Part shown: positions 34,428 to 45,289 of the stretch, in pieces
How positions within the stretch are numbered: position 1 is the stretch's first letter
Layout: every line of letters begins with the position of its first letter
Source: Phytophthora sp. 'mugwort'
Taxonomy: Eukaryota > Oomycota > Peronosporomycetes > Peronosporales > Peronosporaceae
Direction of reading: 5' to 3'
NCBI GenBank assembly: GCA_033558025.1
Contig: JAUCEF010000008.1
Location: 2,976,001-3,040,000 of the forward strand
DNA length: 64,000 bases
The notes under the pieces: model-generated
Seen by the model: the letters and a program-made list of their open reading frames with translations, nothing else
The model's database searches: none
Told to the model about the DNA's origin: nothing
Position numbers and translations under genes: made by a program

Positions 34428-37400
34428 ATGTCGACTCCGTCTCGGGACAAGTTAGTGCTGGGCGCCGCCAGTGACAACGACGCCGTCTATCAGCGCGTCG
34501 AGACACCTCGCTCCGACGTGCCAAAGCCCAAGCCCGCTAGTAGCGACACCGACAGCTGCGAGGCCAAGAAGGAGCCGAGTCTCCGCAGACAGATCGTACA
34601 TGGCGGCCCCACGTCCTTCAAATTCACACATCTGTACCGCTTCGCTACGCCACTAGACAAGCTGCTGCTAGTTGTCGGCATCGTCACGGCCGGAGTTAAC
34701 GGCGCGCTCTTCCCGCTCATGGCCATCGTCTTCGGTGACGTACTCACGGGCTTCACCAGCATCCCCGTGGACATGGATACAGTAAACAAGGCGGCGCTGG
34801 ACTACTTCCTCATCGCTGTGGCCATGTTCTTCACCGATTACTTGAGCTACGTGACCTTTTACTACAGCGCCGAGAGGCAGATGAAAGCGCTGCGGAGCCA
34901 GGCGCTTAAGCACATGCTGTACCTGGACATCAGCTGGTACGACGAGAATGACGCGCTGCAACTCTCTAGTCGCTTGACCGGGGACACTGTCAAGATTAAA
35001 GACGGGATGGGACAGAAGCTTGGCGACTCGTTCCGGTTCACGATCCAGTTCATTGTAGGTTTCGCCATTGGTTTCGCCCGTGGGTGGGATATTACGCTGG
35101 TCATGGCTTGTGTCATGCCGTTTATGACCATCTCCCTGGGGTGGCTCATCAAGACGCTGCGAATCAAGTCGGATTGGGCGCAGAAGGTGTATGCAGAGGC
35201 TGGATCGGTTGCAGAGGAGACGCTTGGATCGATGCGGACGGTGGCGTCGCTGAATGGCGAGCACAAGGCGATTAAGAAGTTTGAGGACAAGGTGTTTGAG
35301 GCCGAGAAGGAGAACATCGCTCTGCATAAGATGACGTCCGTGGTGTTCTCCATGTTCCTCGGAAGTGTGTGGATTATGTACTCTATTGGTCTGTGGTACG
35401 GTGGCTGGAAGGCGTCCAAAGGGAACACGACGCCTGGTGATGTGTTTGCGGCGTTCTTCGGTGTCATGATGGGTACCGGATCGCTCGCACAGATTTCGCC
35501 GAATGTTACTGCCGTATCCAAAGCTGCTGGTGCTGCCGAGGAGCTGTTCACTATATTGGATACGGCTAGCGCCATCGACGCTGAGAAGGAGGGTAAAGGC
35601 GTCATCCCCGAGAAGTGTGAGGGGAAGATTGAAGCTGTGAACGTGAATTTCACGTACCCGAGCCGCCCGGATGCGCAGATCTTGCGTGAGTACAATGTGA
35701 CCATCGAGCCTGGTCAAACTGTGGCGTTTGCTGGAGCTAGTGGTGGTGGGAAGAGTACGTTGATCGCCCTGATTGAGCGCTTTTACGACCCGACCAGCGG
35801 CACCATCTACCTTGATGGCCGCGACGTGAAGTCGTTGAATGTGAAGTGGCTGCGCTCACAGATAGGGATGGTGTCGCAGGAACCCGTGCTGTTCGCAACG
35901 ACCATTTTCGAGAATATCGCCATGGGGGGTGACAACGTTACCCGTGAGGAGGCCATTGAAGCTTGTAAACTGTCGAACGCACACAACTTCATCATGTCGT
36001 TGCCTGAGCAGTACGATACGTTGGTTGGCGAGAAGGGGGTGTCCCTCTCTGGAGGTCAGAAGCAGCGTGTCGCCATTGCTCGTGCCGTCGTGCGCAAGCC
36101 CAACATCTTGGTGCTTGATGAAGCCACCAGCGCTTTGGATAACGAGAGTGAGAAGATTGTGCAGGCTGCATTGAACAACCTCATGGCTACGACGAACATG
36201 ACGACGCTCGTGATCGCTCACCGTCTAAGTACGATCCGACACGCTGACAAGATTGTGGTGCTGGACGAGGGTCATATCGTGGAGAGCGGCACACACGACG
36301 AGTTGTTGCAGATTGAGCATGGTATTTACCAGAATATGTACCACATCCAGGAGTTGCGTTCACAGGAGGAGCAACATGAGGCTGAGAGGCGGCAGGCAGA
36401 AAATGACGTTACGAGTACGAAGCTTTCGCGCACGTTGAGTGGAGTTTCGGCAAAGACGGACATCTCAGTGAGCGCAGTTGAGCAGAATTTCTTGGACAAG
36501 AAGCCGTTCACTCTCACGGATATCGCTCAATTGTGCAAACCGGAGTTGAACTACTTCATTATTGGATTGATTGGTGCGTGCGTCGGTGGCATCGCAATGC
36601 CAGCGTCAGCCCTGCTGATCACTGGAATGATCACGTCAATGACCGAGAAGTACGGGTTGTACCAGGAAACTGGTGATAAATCTCACCTCAGCGATCTGTA
36701 CGATAACGTGGAGCTTTATGGCATCTTGTACCTCGTGGGTGCCGCTGTGATCGCGACTTTCATGTACATGCAGACATACTGCTTTAAGTTCATCGAAGAG
36801 AAGACCACAACGCGTCTACGCAACATGAACTTCGAGAGTCTCTGTCGCCAAAACGTCGGCTTTTTCGACGAGAAGGAAAATGCTACGGGTGCATTAACTG
36901 CTGACCTAGCTACGAACGCCACCAAGGTTGCATTGTTGTCCGGTGACTCACAAGCACGTGTTTTCCAGGCCATCTTCACGTTAGCCGCAGCGTTGGTGAT
37001 CTCGTTTGGATTTGGCAGCTGGTTACTGTCGCTAATCATGCTTGCCATTATGCCGTTCTTGCTGTTTGGGCACGTTGCACGCATGAAACAAATGCAAGGC
37101 GGTGGTTTAATATCCGACGATTTGGCCATCCCTGGCGCTCATGCCTCCGAAGTTCTCAGCAACATTCGTACCGTTGCCGCTCTTGGTATCGAAGCGAGAT
37201 CCGCTGAAATTTTCGACAAATTACTCGAAGAACCGCTTCAAAAGGGCAGCAAGGAAGCACAGATCAATGGTGTTTCGCTTGGCTTCAGCTCGTTTATCAT
37301 GATGGCTACATACGCATTCATCTTTTGGTTTGGCGCCAAGAAGGTGAACGATGGAACGATTGGCTTTACGGAGATGATGCGTACTCTGATGGCCATCATG

Positions 37401-38288
37401 ATGTCGATTCAAATCGTCAGCAGTGCTTCGACCTTTATGGGTGACGCACCCAAAGCATTCAAGGCGGGATCGACTATTTTCGCGATCCGTGACCGAGCAA
37501 CTCCTATTGATTCTTTCAGCTCCGATGGTTTTCGCCCGGCAAAGGTCGAAGGTCGCCTGGAATTCAGGAATATCTCGTTCCGGTATCCGACGCGGCCGGA
37601 AATCAACGTCCTCAAGCACTACAATCTTACCATCGAGCCTGGTCAGACCGTGGCTTTCTGTGGCCCGAGTGGAGGTGGCAAGAGTACCATCATCTCGCTC
37701 ATCGAACGCTTCTACGACCCGATTGTTGGTGACGTGCTTCTTGACGGTCACAATGTCAAGGACCTGAATCTCAATTGGCTGCGCAGTCAGATCGGTCTCG
37801 TCGGTCAGGAGCCCACGCTGTTTATCGGCACCATCGCTGAGAACATTTCGTACGGTCTCGCCGAGCAGCCGAGTCAGCAGGAGATCGAAGATGCCGCCAA
37901 AATGGCCAACGCTCACGACTTCATCACGCAGTTCCCGGATGGGTACGACACGCAGGTGGGGATGAAGGGTGAGCAGCTTTCCGGCGGTCAGAAGCAGCGT
38001 ATTGCCATTGCTCGAGCTATTTTGAAGAACCCGAATATCCTGTTGCTTGATGAGGCCACAAGCGCCTTGGACTCTGAGAGCGAGAAGGTGGTGCAGGAGG
38101 CGCTGGACAAGGTGGTGGCGTTGAAGCGCCGTACGACCATCGTGATTGCTCATCGGTTGTCCACAATTCGCCGCGCTGACAAGATTTGCGTGGTGAGCGG
38201 TGGCAAGATCGCGGAGCAGGGCACGCACCAGGAGTTGTTGCAGATTAATGGAATTTACGCTGGTCTCGTCGAGTCGGCATCGATGTAA
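34428..38288 (+). CDS. Full-length ABC transporter, ABCB/MDR (P-glycoprotein) type
   Basis: Intact 1286-residue frame without introns, the usual length of a full ABCB transporter with TMD-NBD-TMD-NBD order. NBD1: Walker A GASGGGKST at residues 436-444, signature LSGGQKQR at 540-547, Walker [13 protein letters not shown] near 560, then IAHRLST. NBD2: Walker A GPSGGGKST at 1079, LSGGQKQR at 1184, [12 protein letters not shown] near 1203. Membrane domains lie at about 80-390 and 715-1000. Both ATP sites have all consensus residues, so it should be an active efflux pump at the plasma membrane or a vacuole-type membrane. Substrate cannot be told. Many long antisense open frames here are only coding shadows. 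A damaged tandem copy starts 1.1 kb downstream. Confidence 0.92.
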   Translation: MSTPSRDKLVLGAASDNDAVYQRVETPRSDVPKPKPASSDTDSCEAKKEPSLRRQIVHGGPTSFKFTHLYRFATPLDKLLLVVGIVTAGVNGALFPLMAIVFGDVLTGFTSIPVDMDTVNKAALDYFLIAVAMFFTDYLSYVTFYYSAERQMKALRSQALKHMLYLDISWYDENDALQLSSRLTGDTVKIKDGMGQKLGDSFRFTIQFIVGFAIGFARGWDITLVMACVMPFMTISLGWLIKTLRIKSDWAQKVYAEAGSVAEETLGSMRTVASLNGEHKAIKKFEDKVFEAEKENIALHKMTSVVFSMFLGSVWIMYSIGLWYGGWKASKGNTTPGDVFAAFFGVMMGTGSLAQISPNVTAVSKAAGAAEELFTILDTASAIDAEKEGKGVIPEKCEGKIEAVNVNFTYPSRPDAQILREYNVTIEPGQTVAFAGASGGGKSTLIALIERFYDPTSGTIYLDGRDVKSLNVKWLRSQIGMVSQEPVLFATTIFENIAMGGDNVTREEAIEACKLSNAHNFIMSLPEQYDTLVGEKGVSLSGGQKQRVAIARAVVRKPNILVLDEATSALDNESEKIVQAALNNLMATTNMTTLVIAHRLSTIRHADKIVVLDEGHIVESGTHDELLQIEHGIYQNMYHIQELRSQEEQHEAERRQAENDVTSTKLSRTLSGVSAKTDISVSAVEQNFLDKKPFTLTDIAQLCKPELNYFIIGLIGACVGGIAMPASALLITGMITSMTEKYGLYQETGDKSHLSDLYDNVELYGILYLVGAAVIATFMYMQTYCFKFIEEKTTTRLRNMNFESLCRQNVGFFDEKENATGALTADLATNATKVALLSGDSQARVFQAIFTLAAALVISFGFGSWLLSLIMLAIMPFLLFGHVARMKQMQGGGLISDDLAIPGAHASEVLSNIRTVAALGIEARSAEIFDKLLEEPLQKGSKEAQINGVSLGFSSFIMMATYAFIFWFGAKKVNDGTIGFTEMMRTLMAIMMSIQIVSSASTFMGDAPKAFKAGSTIFAIRDRATPIDSFSSDGFRPAKVEGRLEFRNISFRYPTRPEINVLKHYNLTIEPGQTVAFCGPSGGGKSTIISLIERFYDPIVGDVLLDGHNVKDLNLNWLRSQIGLVGQEPTLFIGTIAENISYGLAEQPSQQEIEDAAKMANAHDFITQFPDGYDTQVGMKGEQLSGGQKQRIAIARAILKNPNILLLDEATSALDSESEKVVQEALDKVVALKRRTTIVIAHRLSTIRRADKICVVSGGKIAEQGTHQELLQINGIYAGLVESASM

Positions 38289-38361
38289 AGACACAGATCA
38301 AATATCTGTAAATGCTTTCGTTGGGTTATCTCCTCTTGAAGCTTTTTTGTTTTGCTTTTTT

Positions 38362-38541
38362 GGGTAGCACCATATTTCTGTAAGCTTAGGAACTAAATGG
38401 ACAGGTATTTACCCTTTAAATACATATTGAACTAAATGGACAGGTATTTACCCTGTAAATACATATCCATTTAGTTCCTAAGCTTACAGAAATAAGGTGC
38501 TACCCAAACAGGGTAAATACCTGTCCATTTAGTTCCTAAGC
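38362..38541. repeat. Nested inverted repeat between the two ABC genes
   Basis: Arms 38362-38400 and 38466-38504 (39 bp) are inverted with one mismatch. A shorter unit (AACTAAATGGACAGGTATTT and its tail ACCCT) occurs twice in plus orientation, at 38391 and 38431, and once inverted at 38508-38541. The whole can fold into alternative hairpins. It looks like a foldback or MITE-like insertion that has rearranged. Confidence 0.75.
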
Positions 38542-39417
38542 TACATCGAAGACGCCGTAGCTGTTGATGCTATGAGCGAGTTTTGTGAACTGAAAATCTG
38601 AATGCCACGACCCTGTGGGGGGGGCTTAGAGTCTGGGAGCTTGGGAGATGATGCGAGCATTGAGTGTGCAACAGAGCGTTCAGCTTGGCAGCTTGTGCAA
38701 GTGCAACTGGGTGACTGTCATTCCTTTGGGTCGTAATGAAGATAACTGAGCCGCAATCTAGGATTACTGTACCAATCCACGATCGCAATCAAATCCTCCG
38801 CTGAGGAAACTCACGGAAACTCGCATCTCGACTCGTTTCGGTCGCCATTTCTGTCGTAGGCACGAACTATCGCTCCATGCTCAAGAATGAGTGTATACAG
38901 TCCAGTGCGTCATAGTCTTGGAAGGCCCGCCTGCAGCCTTCTTGATTAGATTCCATTTTGCCGATGTCAGCCAGCTGCAGTCACTTCGTCACAATCTCAG
39001 GATATACGGTTTAGTGACATTATTCACGTTATATGTATTACTATAACTTTAATTGACTGGAGTCAAGCCCGCACGAAACTTCCGCGTGCTCTAGCGGGCA
39101 TGCATTTGGCACTTTAAGGATCAAGAAGTCACTGTGTAAGTACACTGCAGTACATGTACTATAGGCTCAATGTTGATGCAGAGCGATGATTGACTCGCTT
39201 TGCAGAGGAATGTTTCTGAAAACCCTCTCAAACTCGTTTCGAAAGGATTCCGATCTTTTTGGTCGTCCTGTTTGCTGTCAGGGCGTGGACGATGTGTATG
39301 TATGTATGCATGACGTTATCAAGCTGCCGGCTACACAAGCGCCAGAAATCGTGATCACGACCGATTGACCAAGCTTTATTTTCTAAACAGTTTTCAGTCT
39401 CTCAAATCTCCGATAAA
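38542..39417. other. Intergenic between tandem ABC copies
   Basis: No gene. A G-run is at 38618. The last ~100 bp before 39418 should be the upstream region of the pseudogene. A frame at 39186-39368 was not recognised. Confidence 0.45.
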
Positions 39418-42400
39418 ATGCCAAGTCTGGACAAATGCGACTTCATACCGAGTAACGAGACCACTAACCAACAAGTAGAAACCCCTCGCGCTGCTGCATT
39501 AGACGCCAGTGAACCGATCAAAGCGTCGACTACCAAGAAAGATGGTACCAGGAGCGAGTCTAGTAGCTCTGAGCCTAAAGAGCCCAAACTTTTGGATGAG
39601 GTCATGAATGTAGGCCCCAGCTCCTTCAAGTTCACACATTTGTACCGTTACGCTAGACGACGTTCGATAAGATCCTGTTGGGGTCGGCATCGTCGCGACG
39701 GGGGCCAATGGAGCATTATTCCCACTCATGGCCATCGTGTTTGGTAACGTACTGACAGGTTTTACCACTACACCAGTGGATATGGACACGATCAACAGTG
39801 CAGCGCTCGACTATCTATACATTGCCATCTCCATGTTCTTCACCGATTATCTGTCCTATGGGGCGTTCTACTACTTTGCGAGCGACAGATGAAAGCGCTG
39901 CGGAGCCAGGCGCTTAAGCACATGCTGTACCTGGACATCAGCTGGTACGACGAGAATGACGCGCTGCAACTCTCTAGTCGCTTGACCGGGGACACTGTCA
40001 AGATTAAAGACGGGATGGGACAGAAGCTTGGCGACTCGTTCCGGTTCACGATCCAGTTCATTGTAGGTTTCGCCATTGGTTTCGCCCGTGGGTGGGATAT
40101 TACGCTGGTCATGGCTTGTGTCATGCCGTTTATGACCATCTCCCTGGGGTGGCTCATCAAGACGCTGCGAATCAAGTCGGATTGGGCGCAGAAGGTGTAT
40201 GCAGAGGCTGGATCGGTTGCAGAGGAGACGCTTGGATCGATGCGGACGGTGGCGTCGCTGAATGGCGAGCACAAGGCGATTAAGAAGTTTGAGGACAAGG
40301 TGTTTGAGGCCGAGAAGGAGAACATCGCTCTGCATAAGATGACGTCCGTGGTGTTCTCCATGTTCCTCGGAAGTGTGTGGATTATGTACTCTATTGGTCT
40401 GTGGTACGGTGGCTGGAAGGCGTCCAAAGGGAACACGACGCCTGGTGATGTGTTTGGGGCGTTCTTCGGTGTCATGATGGGTACCGGATCGCTCGCACAG
40501 ATTTCGCCGAATGTTACTGCCGTATCCAAAGCTGCTGGTGCTGCCGAGGAGCTGTTCACTATATTGGATACGGCTAGCGCCATCGACGCTGAGAAGGAGG
40601 GTAAAGGCGTCATCCCCGAGAAGTGTGAGGGGAAGATTGAAGCTGTGAACGTGAATTTCACGTACCCGAGCCGCCCGGATGCGCAGATCTTGCGTGACTA
40701 CAATGTGACCATCGAGCCTGGTCAAACTGTGGCGTTTGCTGGAGCTAGTGGTGGTGGGAAGAGTACGTTGATCGCCCTGATTGAGCGCTTTTACGACCCG
40801 ACCAGCGGCACCATCTACCTTGATGGCCGCGACGTGAAGTCGTTGAATGTGAAGTGGCTGCGCTCACAGATAGGGATGGTGTCGCAGGAACCCGTGCTGT
40901 TCGCAACGACCATTTTCGAGAATATCGCCATGGGGGGTGACAACGTTACCCGTGAGGAGGCCATTGAAGCTTGTAAACTGTCTAACGCACACAACTTCAT
41001 CATGTCGTTGCCTGAGCAGTACGATACGTTGGTTGGCGAGAAGGGGGTGTCCCTCTCTGGAGGTCAGAAGCAGCGTGTCGCCATTGCTCGTGCCGTCGTG
41101 CGCAAGCCCAACATCTTGGTGCTTGATGAAGCCACCAGCGCTTTGGATAACGAGAGTGAGAAGATTGTGCAGGCTGCATTGAACAACCTCATGGCTACGA
41201 CGAACATGACGACGCTCGTGATCGCTCACCGTCTAAGTACGATCCGACACGCTGACAAGATTGTGGTGCTGGACGAGGGTCATATCGTGGAGAGCGGCAC
41301 ACACGACGAGTTGTTGCAGATTGAGCATGGTATTTACCAGAATATGTACCACATCCAGGAGTTGCGTTCACAGGAGGAGCAACATGAGGCTGAGAGACGT
41401 GATGCTGACACCAAACTTGACAGCTCGAAGCTGTCTCATAGCTTGAGCCATGTGTCCGCAAAGACCGACATCGCAGTCGGCGCAGTTGAGCAGATTTCTT
41501 GGACAAAAAGCCGTTCGGTCTCCTGGCTATGCTTCGGATGAACTGAATGGAAGTGAACTACTTCATCATTGGACTACTGGGCACATGTGTGGCTGGCATC
41601 TCCATGCCGGCATCTGCTCTGCTGATCACAGGAATGATCACTTCCATGACGGAGCAGTACGGACAGTACCAAATGTCAGGCGACGACTCTCACTTGACGA
41701 CCTTGTACAACGATGTGGAGCTATATACAGCATTCTGTACCTCGTTGGCGCTGCTATAGTCGCGAGTTGCACCTTCCTGCAAGTTTACTGCTTCAAGTTC
41801 ATAAAGATCACCACGCGCTTGCGTCACACAAATTTCAAAGGTTTGTGTCGCCAGAACGTCGGCTTCTTCGACGGAAAGGAAAATGCCACGGGTGCTTTGA
41901 CTGCCGACCTCGCCACGAATGCCACCAAAGTGTCTCTGCTGTCTGGTGAATCGCAGTCCCGCGCTTTCCAGGCTATCTTCACTTTAGCTGCTGCGCTGGT
42001 GATCTCATTTGGCTTTGGAAGTTGGTTCTGTCACTGATCCTGGTGCCCATCATTCCATTCCTTCTCCTCGGACAGGTCACGCGAATGAAGCAGATGCAGA
42101 GTGGTGGATTGATCTCCGATAACTTGGCTATCCCCGGTGCTCATGCTTCCGAGGTTCTCACAACATCCGTACGGTGGCTGCTCTTGGCATTGAACAGAAG
42201 TTGGTTGATTTATTCGACGATCTGCTAGCTGACCTCTCTAGAAGGGCAGCACAGAGGCACAGGTGAATGGTCTGTCACTAGGTTTCAGCTCCTTCATCAT
42301 GATGGCCACGCACGCACTAATCTTCTGATTCGGAGCCAAGAAGGTGGACGATGGCACGATTGGCTTTACAGGAGACATGATGCGTACATTGATGGCTATC

Positions 42401-43287
42401 ACCATGTCGATCCAGATTGTTAGCAGTGCTTCGACCTCCCTCGGTGACGAACCCAAGGCATTCAAGGCCGGCTCGATGATCTTCGCTATCCGCGACCGTA
42501 TTGCCCCGATCGATTCGTTTAACTCCGACAGTCTTCGCCCAGCAAAGTCGAAGGTCGCCTGGAATTCAGGGGTATCTCGTTCCGGTATCCGACGCGGCCG
42601 GAAATCAACGTCCTCAAGCACTACAAATCTTTCCATCGAGCCTGGTCAGACCGTGGCTTTCTGTGGCCCGAGTGGAGGTGGCAAGAGTACCATCATCTCG
42701 CTCATCGAACGCTTCTACGACCCGATTGTTGGTGACGTGCTTCTTGACGGTCACAATGTCAAGGACCTGAATCTCAATTGGCTGCGCAGTCAGATCGGTC
42801 TCGTCGGTCAGGAGCCCACGCTGTTTATCGGCACCATCGCTGAGAACATTTCGTACGGTCTCGCCGAGCAGCCGAGTCAGCAGGAGATCGAAGATGCCGC
42901 CAAAATGGTCAACGCTCACGACTTCATCACGCAGTTCCCGGATGGGTACGACACGCAGGTGGGGATGAAGGGTGAGCAGCTTTCCGGCGGTCAGAAACAG
43001 CGTATTGCCATTGCTCGAGCTATTTTGAAGAACCCGATTATCTGTTGCTTGATGAGGCCACAAGCGCCTTGGACTCTGAGAGCGAGAAGGTGGTGCAGGA
43101 GGCGCTGGACAAGGTGGTGGCGTTGAAGCGCCGTACGACCATCGTGATTGCTCATCGGTTGTCCACAATTCGCCGCGCTGACAAGATTTGCGTGGTGAGC
43201 GGTGGCAAGATCGCGGAGCAAGGCACGCACAAGCAGTTGTTGCTAGACGGCATCTACGCCAACTTGGTTGAGTCCGCATCAGTGTAG
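39418..43287 (+). pseudogene. Tandem ABCB transporter pseudogene, patched by gene conversion
   Basis: Same architecture as the upstream gene, starting at the ATG of 39418 and ending at the TAG of 43287. Frameshifts lie near 39655 and 39885, then after a 550-codon open stretch (39889-41541) near 41492, 41545, 41730, 42027, 42158 and 42236, a TGA at 42328-42330, and further indels near 42545, 42628 and 43040. So no full transporter can be made. Between 39889 and about 41396 it is almost base-for-base identical to 34881-36388 with no indel (constant offset 5008), and again at about 42552-43218. Elsewhere it is clearly diverged. NBD1 is intact and could in theory be made as a partial protein (TMD1 part plus NBD1), but no start is obvious. 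Confidence 0.9.
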
Positions 43288-43380
43288 ACTGCAAACTTGA
43301 TAACAAAATAGACTTCCACTTCCACTTTGCTCTCGGTGACGTCGGGTAACTTGATTTTCATGTAGTAGAGCCCCATCATA

Positions 43381-45072
43381 TTAAACCATTGCGTCGGGAT
43401 CCTCCTCGCAGAAGACCAAGTAGATGCGCTTGGACAGAGCTCTCTGAATACGAACATCGTGAAGTTTGTCAGCGACAAGATCCTCTTTCTGCGCACGTGA
43501 TAAACTCGGGTCATGATATGCACGCATGAGGCTGTTAACAGTAGGAAAATGAGTTAGAAGACACTGCGCCTTGTCCTCACTCACACCGGGAATAACTTGA
43601 AGCATTCGCAGCCACGCGTTGGCGCAAGCACTCGTTGTCCCTCCGCTATGTGTCACTCGAAACGAGTTATACCGAGGCACGGACTCCAGGAACTCCTCGA
43701 GAGCTGTCGCCCGAGAAGACGCGACAACAAGTTCGCGAGTCAGTAGTGCCACATAATCCGCCGTAGCTTCGAGATCACACGTGAATTTGGTGTGAGCGCC
43801 GATATCCATAAACAACTGGAAAGCCACCTCCTGTAAGTCGGCAAAAGAAATCACTGCAGAGCTGGGACTCGATGCTGGTCCGTGTTTCTTCTTTTTCTTT
43901 TGCTGTTTATTTAACTTGATGAGAGCCCGATCCATGCCTTCGATGATAACGAAAAACTTGCTCAACTCTTCGTCTTCTTTGGGTTGACAAGAATTCTTTC
44001 TACCTGATTGTTTCGACTTGGGCACTAACGTCTGCAGGTATCGCACGACAGCGACCAACTCCTGGTAGCTTTTCTTCTGTATCATCGGCAAAAACACATC
44101 CGCTTCGTAGTAAATCGCACATGAATAATGCGACGCACTATTCCCCTTTCGTTCCCACCTTATGACTCCCGGCATAATACAATTCAGTGCAGTCGCGACT
44201 GTAAACGGCACGGGTTTGCCATTGTATACATGATTCTTTAACGCGGTACGAATGGCGTCACCCGCAGCCGACGTATCTAGCGATTTCTCCATCTGCACCA
44301 CAGCAAGCACTCCAGCAGCAGCGCCAGTACCTCTGCCACTTGCACTAGCTCCAGTACTCGCTATTCTTGACCGAGTAGGCGACGCCCCAGTCCTAGACCT
44401 TGCAGGTGACCCCGTTGTGCTGGCTCGTGCAACTTCCACCATAGCAGAGCCTGAAGTTGCCTCTGGCTGCTTCCTCCTCTTCGTTGCATCGTCACAGCCC
44501 CTCTTTGCCTCGGAATGTAGGTCCTTCAGTCGTCCTGACAGCCTTCTCGCCTGTGTCGCTCCTGCTCTCTTTCTCTCGTCAGGGAACACTTGACGTCTTG
44601 CACTCGTCGTCATTTCGGGCGATAAAACCTCTGGCTCCTCGTCATCTTCACAAGCAGCAGCTTGAGCTTGAGGCGGCAGTGTATACACAAACGGGGGAGG
44701 AGACTCGCATGGGTCGTAAGAGAAGGAAACGTCGTGTTCGTCCACTGCAACTTCAACTGTCTGATCTGCGTTAATGTAGCCATTTGAGGGAGCTGGAGTC
44801 GGTGACGACGGCGATGTGGTCAAATCCACGATGACATCTGAAATGGGACCATCATTCTGCGTTTTTGACTTCTTGGCTGGTGGCGACGGCGTCAGGAGCT
44901 CGATGACCTCGCTCGGGACGGAGGGATCTCGACTGCGGGGCGCACGGTTGCCACGCGGGATGCCCAGCTCCACGAGCATCGCGTCCAACGTCTGGTCGTC
45001 CTCGTCCTCGAGCGAGTCGCGTGGCCGCGAGCGGAGGCGCTTCTGGACGTGCGACGGGGTGCTGCTGGCCAT
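43381..45072 (-). CDS. EME1: EME1-like subunit of the MUS81-EME1 structure-specific endonuclease
   Basis: Intact 563-residue frame from the ATG at 45072. The first ~270 residues are disordered (Ser/Pro/Arg-rich, acidic patches, KKSK-type nuclear signals). Residues about 270-470 have an ERCC4-nuclease-like fold that lacks the catalytic ERK motif of MUS81, as expected for the non-catalytic partner. The C-terminus holds a helix-hairpin-helix region (LRMLQVIPGVSEDKAQCLL, then HFPTVNSLMRAYHDP and SKRIYLVF) matching plant EME1 block order (VQPRYA.., YPTMKSLL, CSKRVYRVL). It should help MUS81 cut branched DNA such as stalled forks and recombination intermediates in the nucleus. It is convergent with the ABC pseudogene, whose stop is 93 bp away. 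Confidence 0.8.
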   Translation of the reverse strand: MASSTPSHVQKRLRSRPRDSLEDEDDQTLDAMLVELGIPRGNRAPRSRDPSVPSEVIELLTPSPPAKKSKTQNDGPISDVIVDLTTSPSSPTPAPSNGYINADQTVEVAVDEHDVSFSYDPCESPPPFVYTLPPQAQAAACEDDEEPEVLSPEMTTSARRQVFPDERKRAGATQARRLSGRLKDLHSEAKRGCDDATKRRKQPEATSGSAMVEVARASTTGSPARSRTGASPTRSRIASTGASASGRGTGAAAGVLAVVQMEKSLDTSAAGDAIRTALKNHVYNGKPVPFTVATALNCIMPGVIRWERKGNSASHYSCAIYYEADVFLPMIQKKSYQELVAVVRYLQTLVPKSKQSGRKNSCQPKEDEELSKFFVIIEGMDRALIKLNKQQKKKKKHGPASSPSSAVISFADLQEVAFQLFMDIGAHTKFTCDLEATADYVALLTRELVVASSRATALEEFLESVPRYNSFRVTHSGGTTSACANAWLRMLQVIPGVSEDKAQCLLTHFPTVNSLMRAYHDPSLSRAQKEDLVADKLHDVRIQRALSKRIYLVFCEEDPDAMV

Positions 45073-45289
45073 ACTGCAACTTTGAAATGTGACCTTTTAA
45101 AGCTTTTTTGCGTTGAGTACCGTAATATTGTGATATCACAGTACACATTTCCAATGTTGCTCTCCCAAATTTTCACTGTACCTCTCCGGGCCAGGAGGCA
45201 GCAGTTTAGGCACAAGATATCCAGCATTTTTGTTTGTTTTGGCAAAAAACGGGGAGCGAACAAAAGTTTACAACTAAATTTGACAAATA
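45073..45289. other. EME1 upstream region
   Basis: Promoter side of EME1. The minus strand has TCACATTTCAAAG about 10-20 bp before the ATG, near the oomycete initiator pattern, and a TTTAAAAGG stretch above it. No gene. Confidence 0.3.

Noticed and set aside
34668..35717. Long antisense open frames inside both ABC copies (also 37221-38294, 39840-40725, 42614-43306)
   Set aside because: They mirror conserved coding codons on the opposite strand and occur in both copies for that reason; composition is not protein-like.
42238..42636. Minus-strand frame of 132 codons in the pseudogene
   Set aside because: Antisense shadow of the ABC transporter sequence.
43381..45072. MUS81 itself
   Set aside because: No ERK catalytic motif or GDxxW-type segment; the terminal blocks match EME1.
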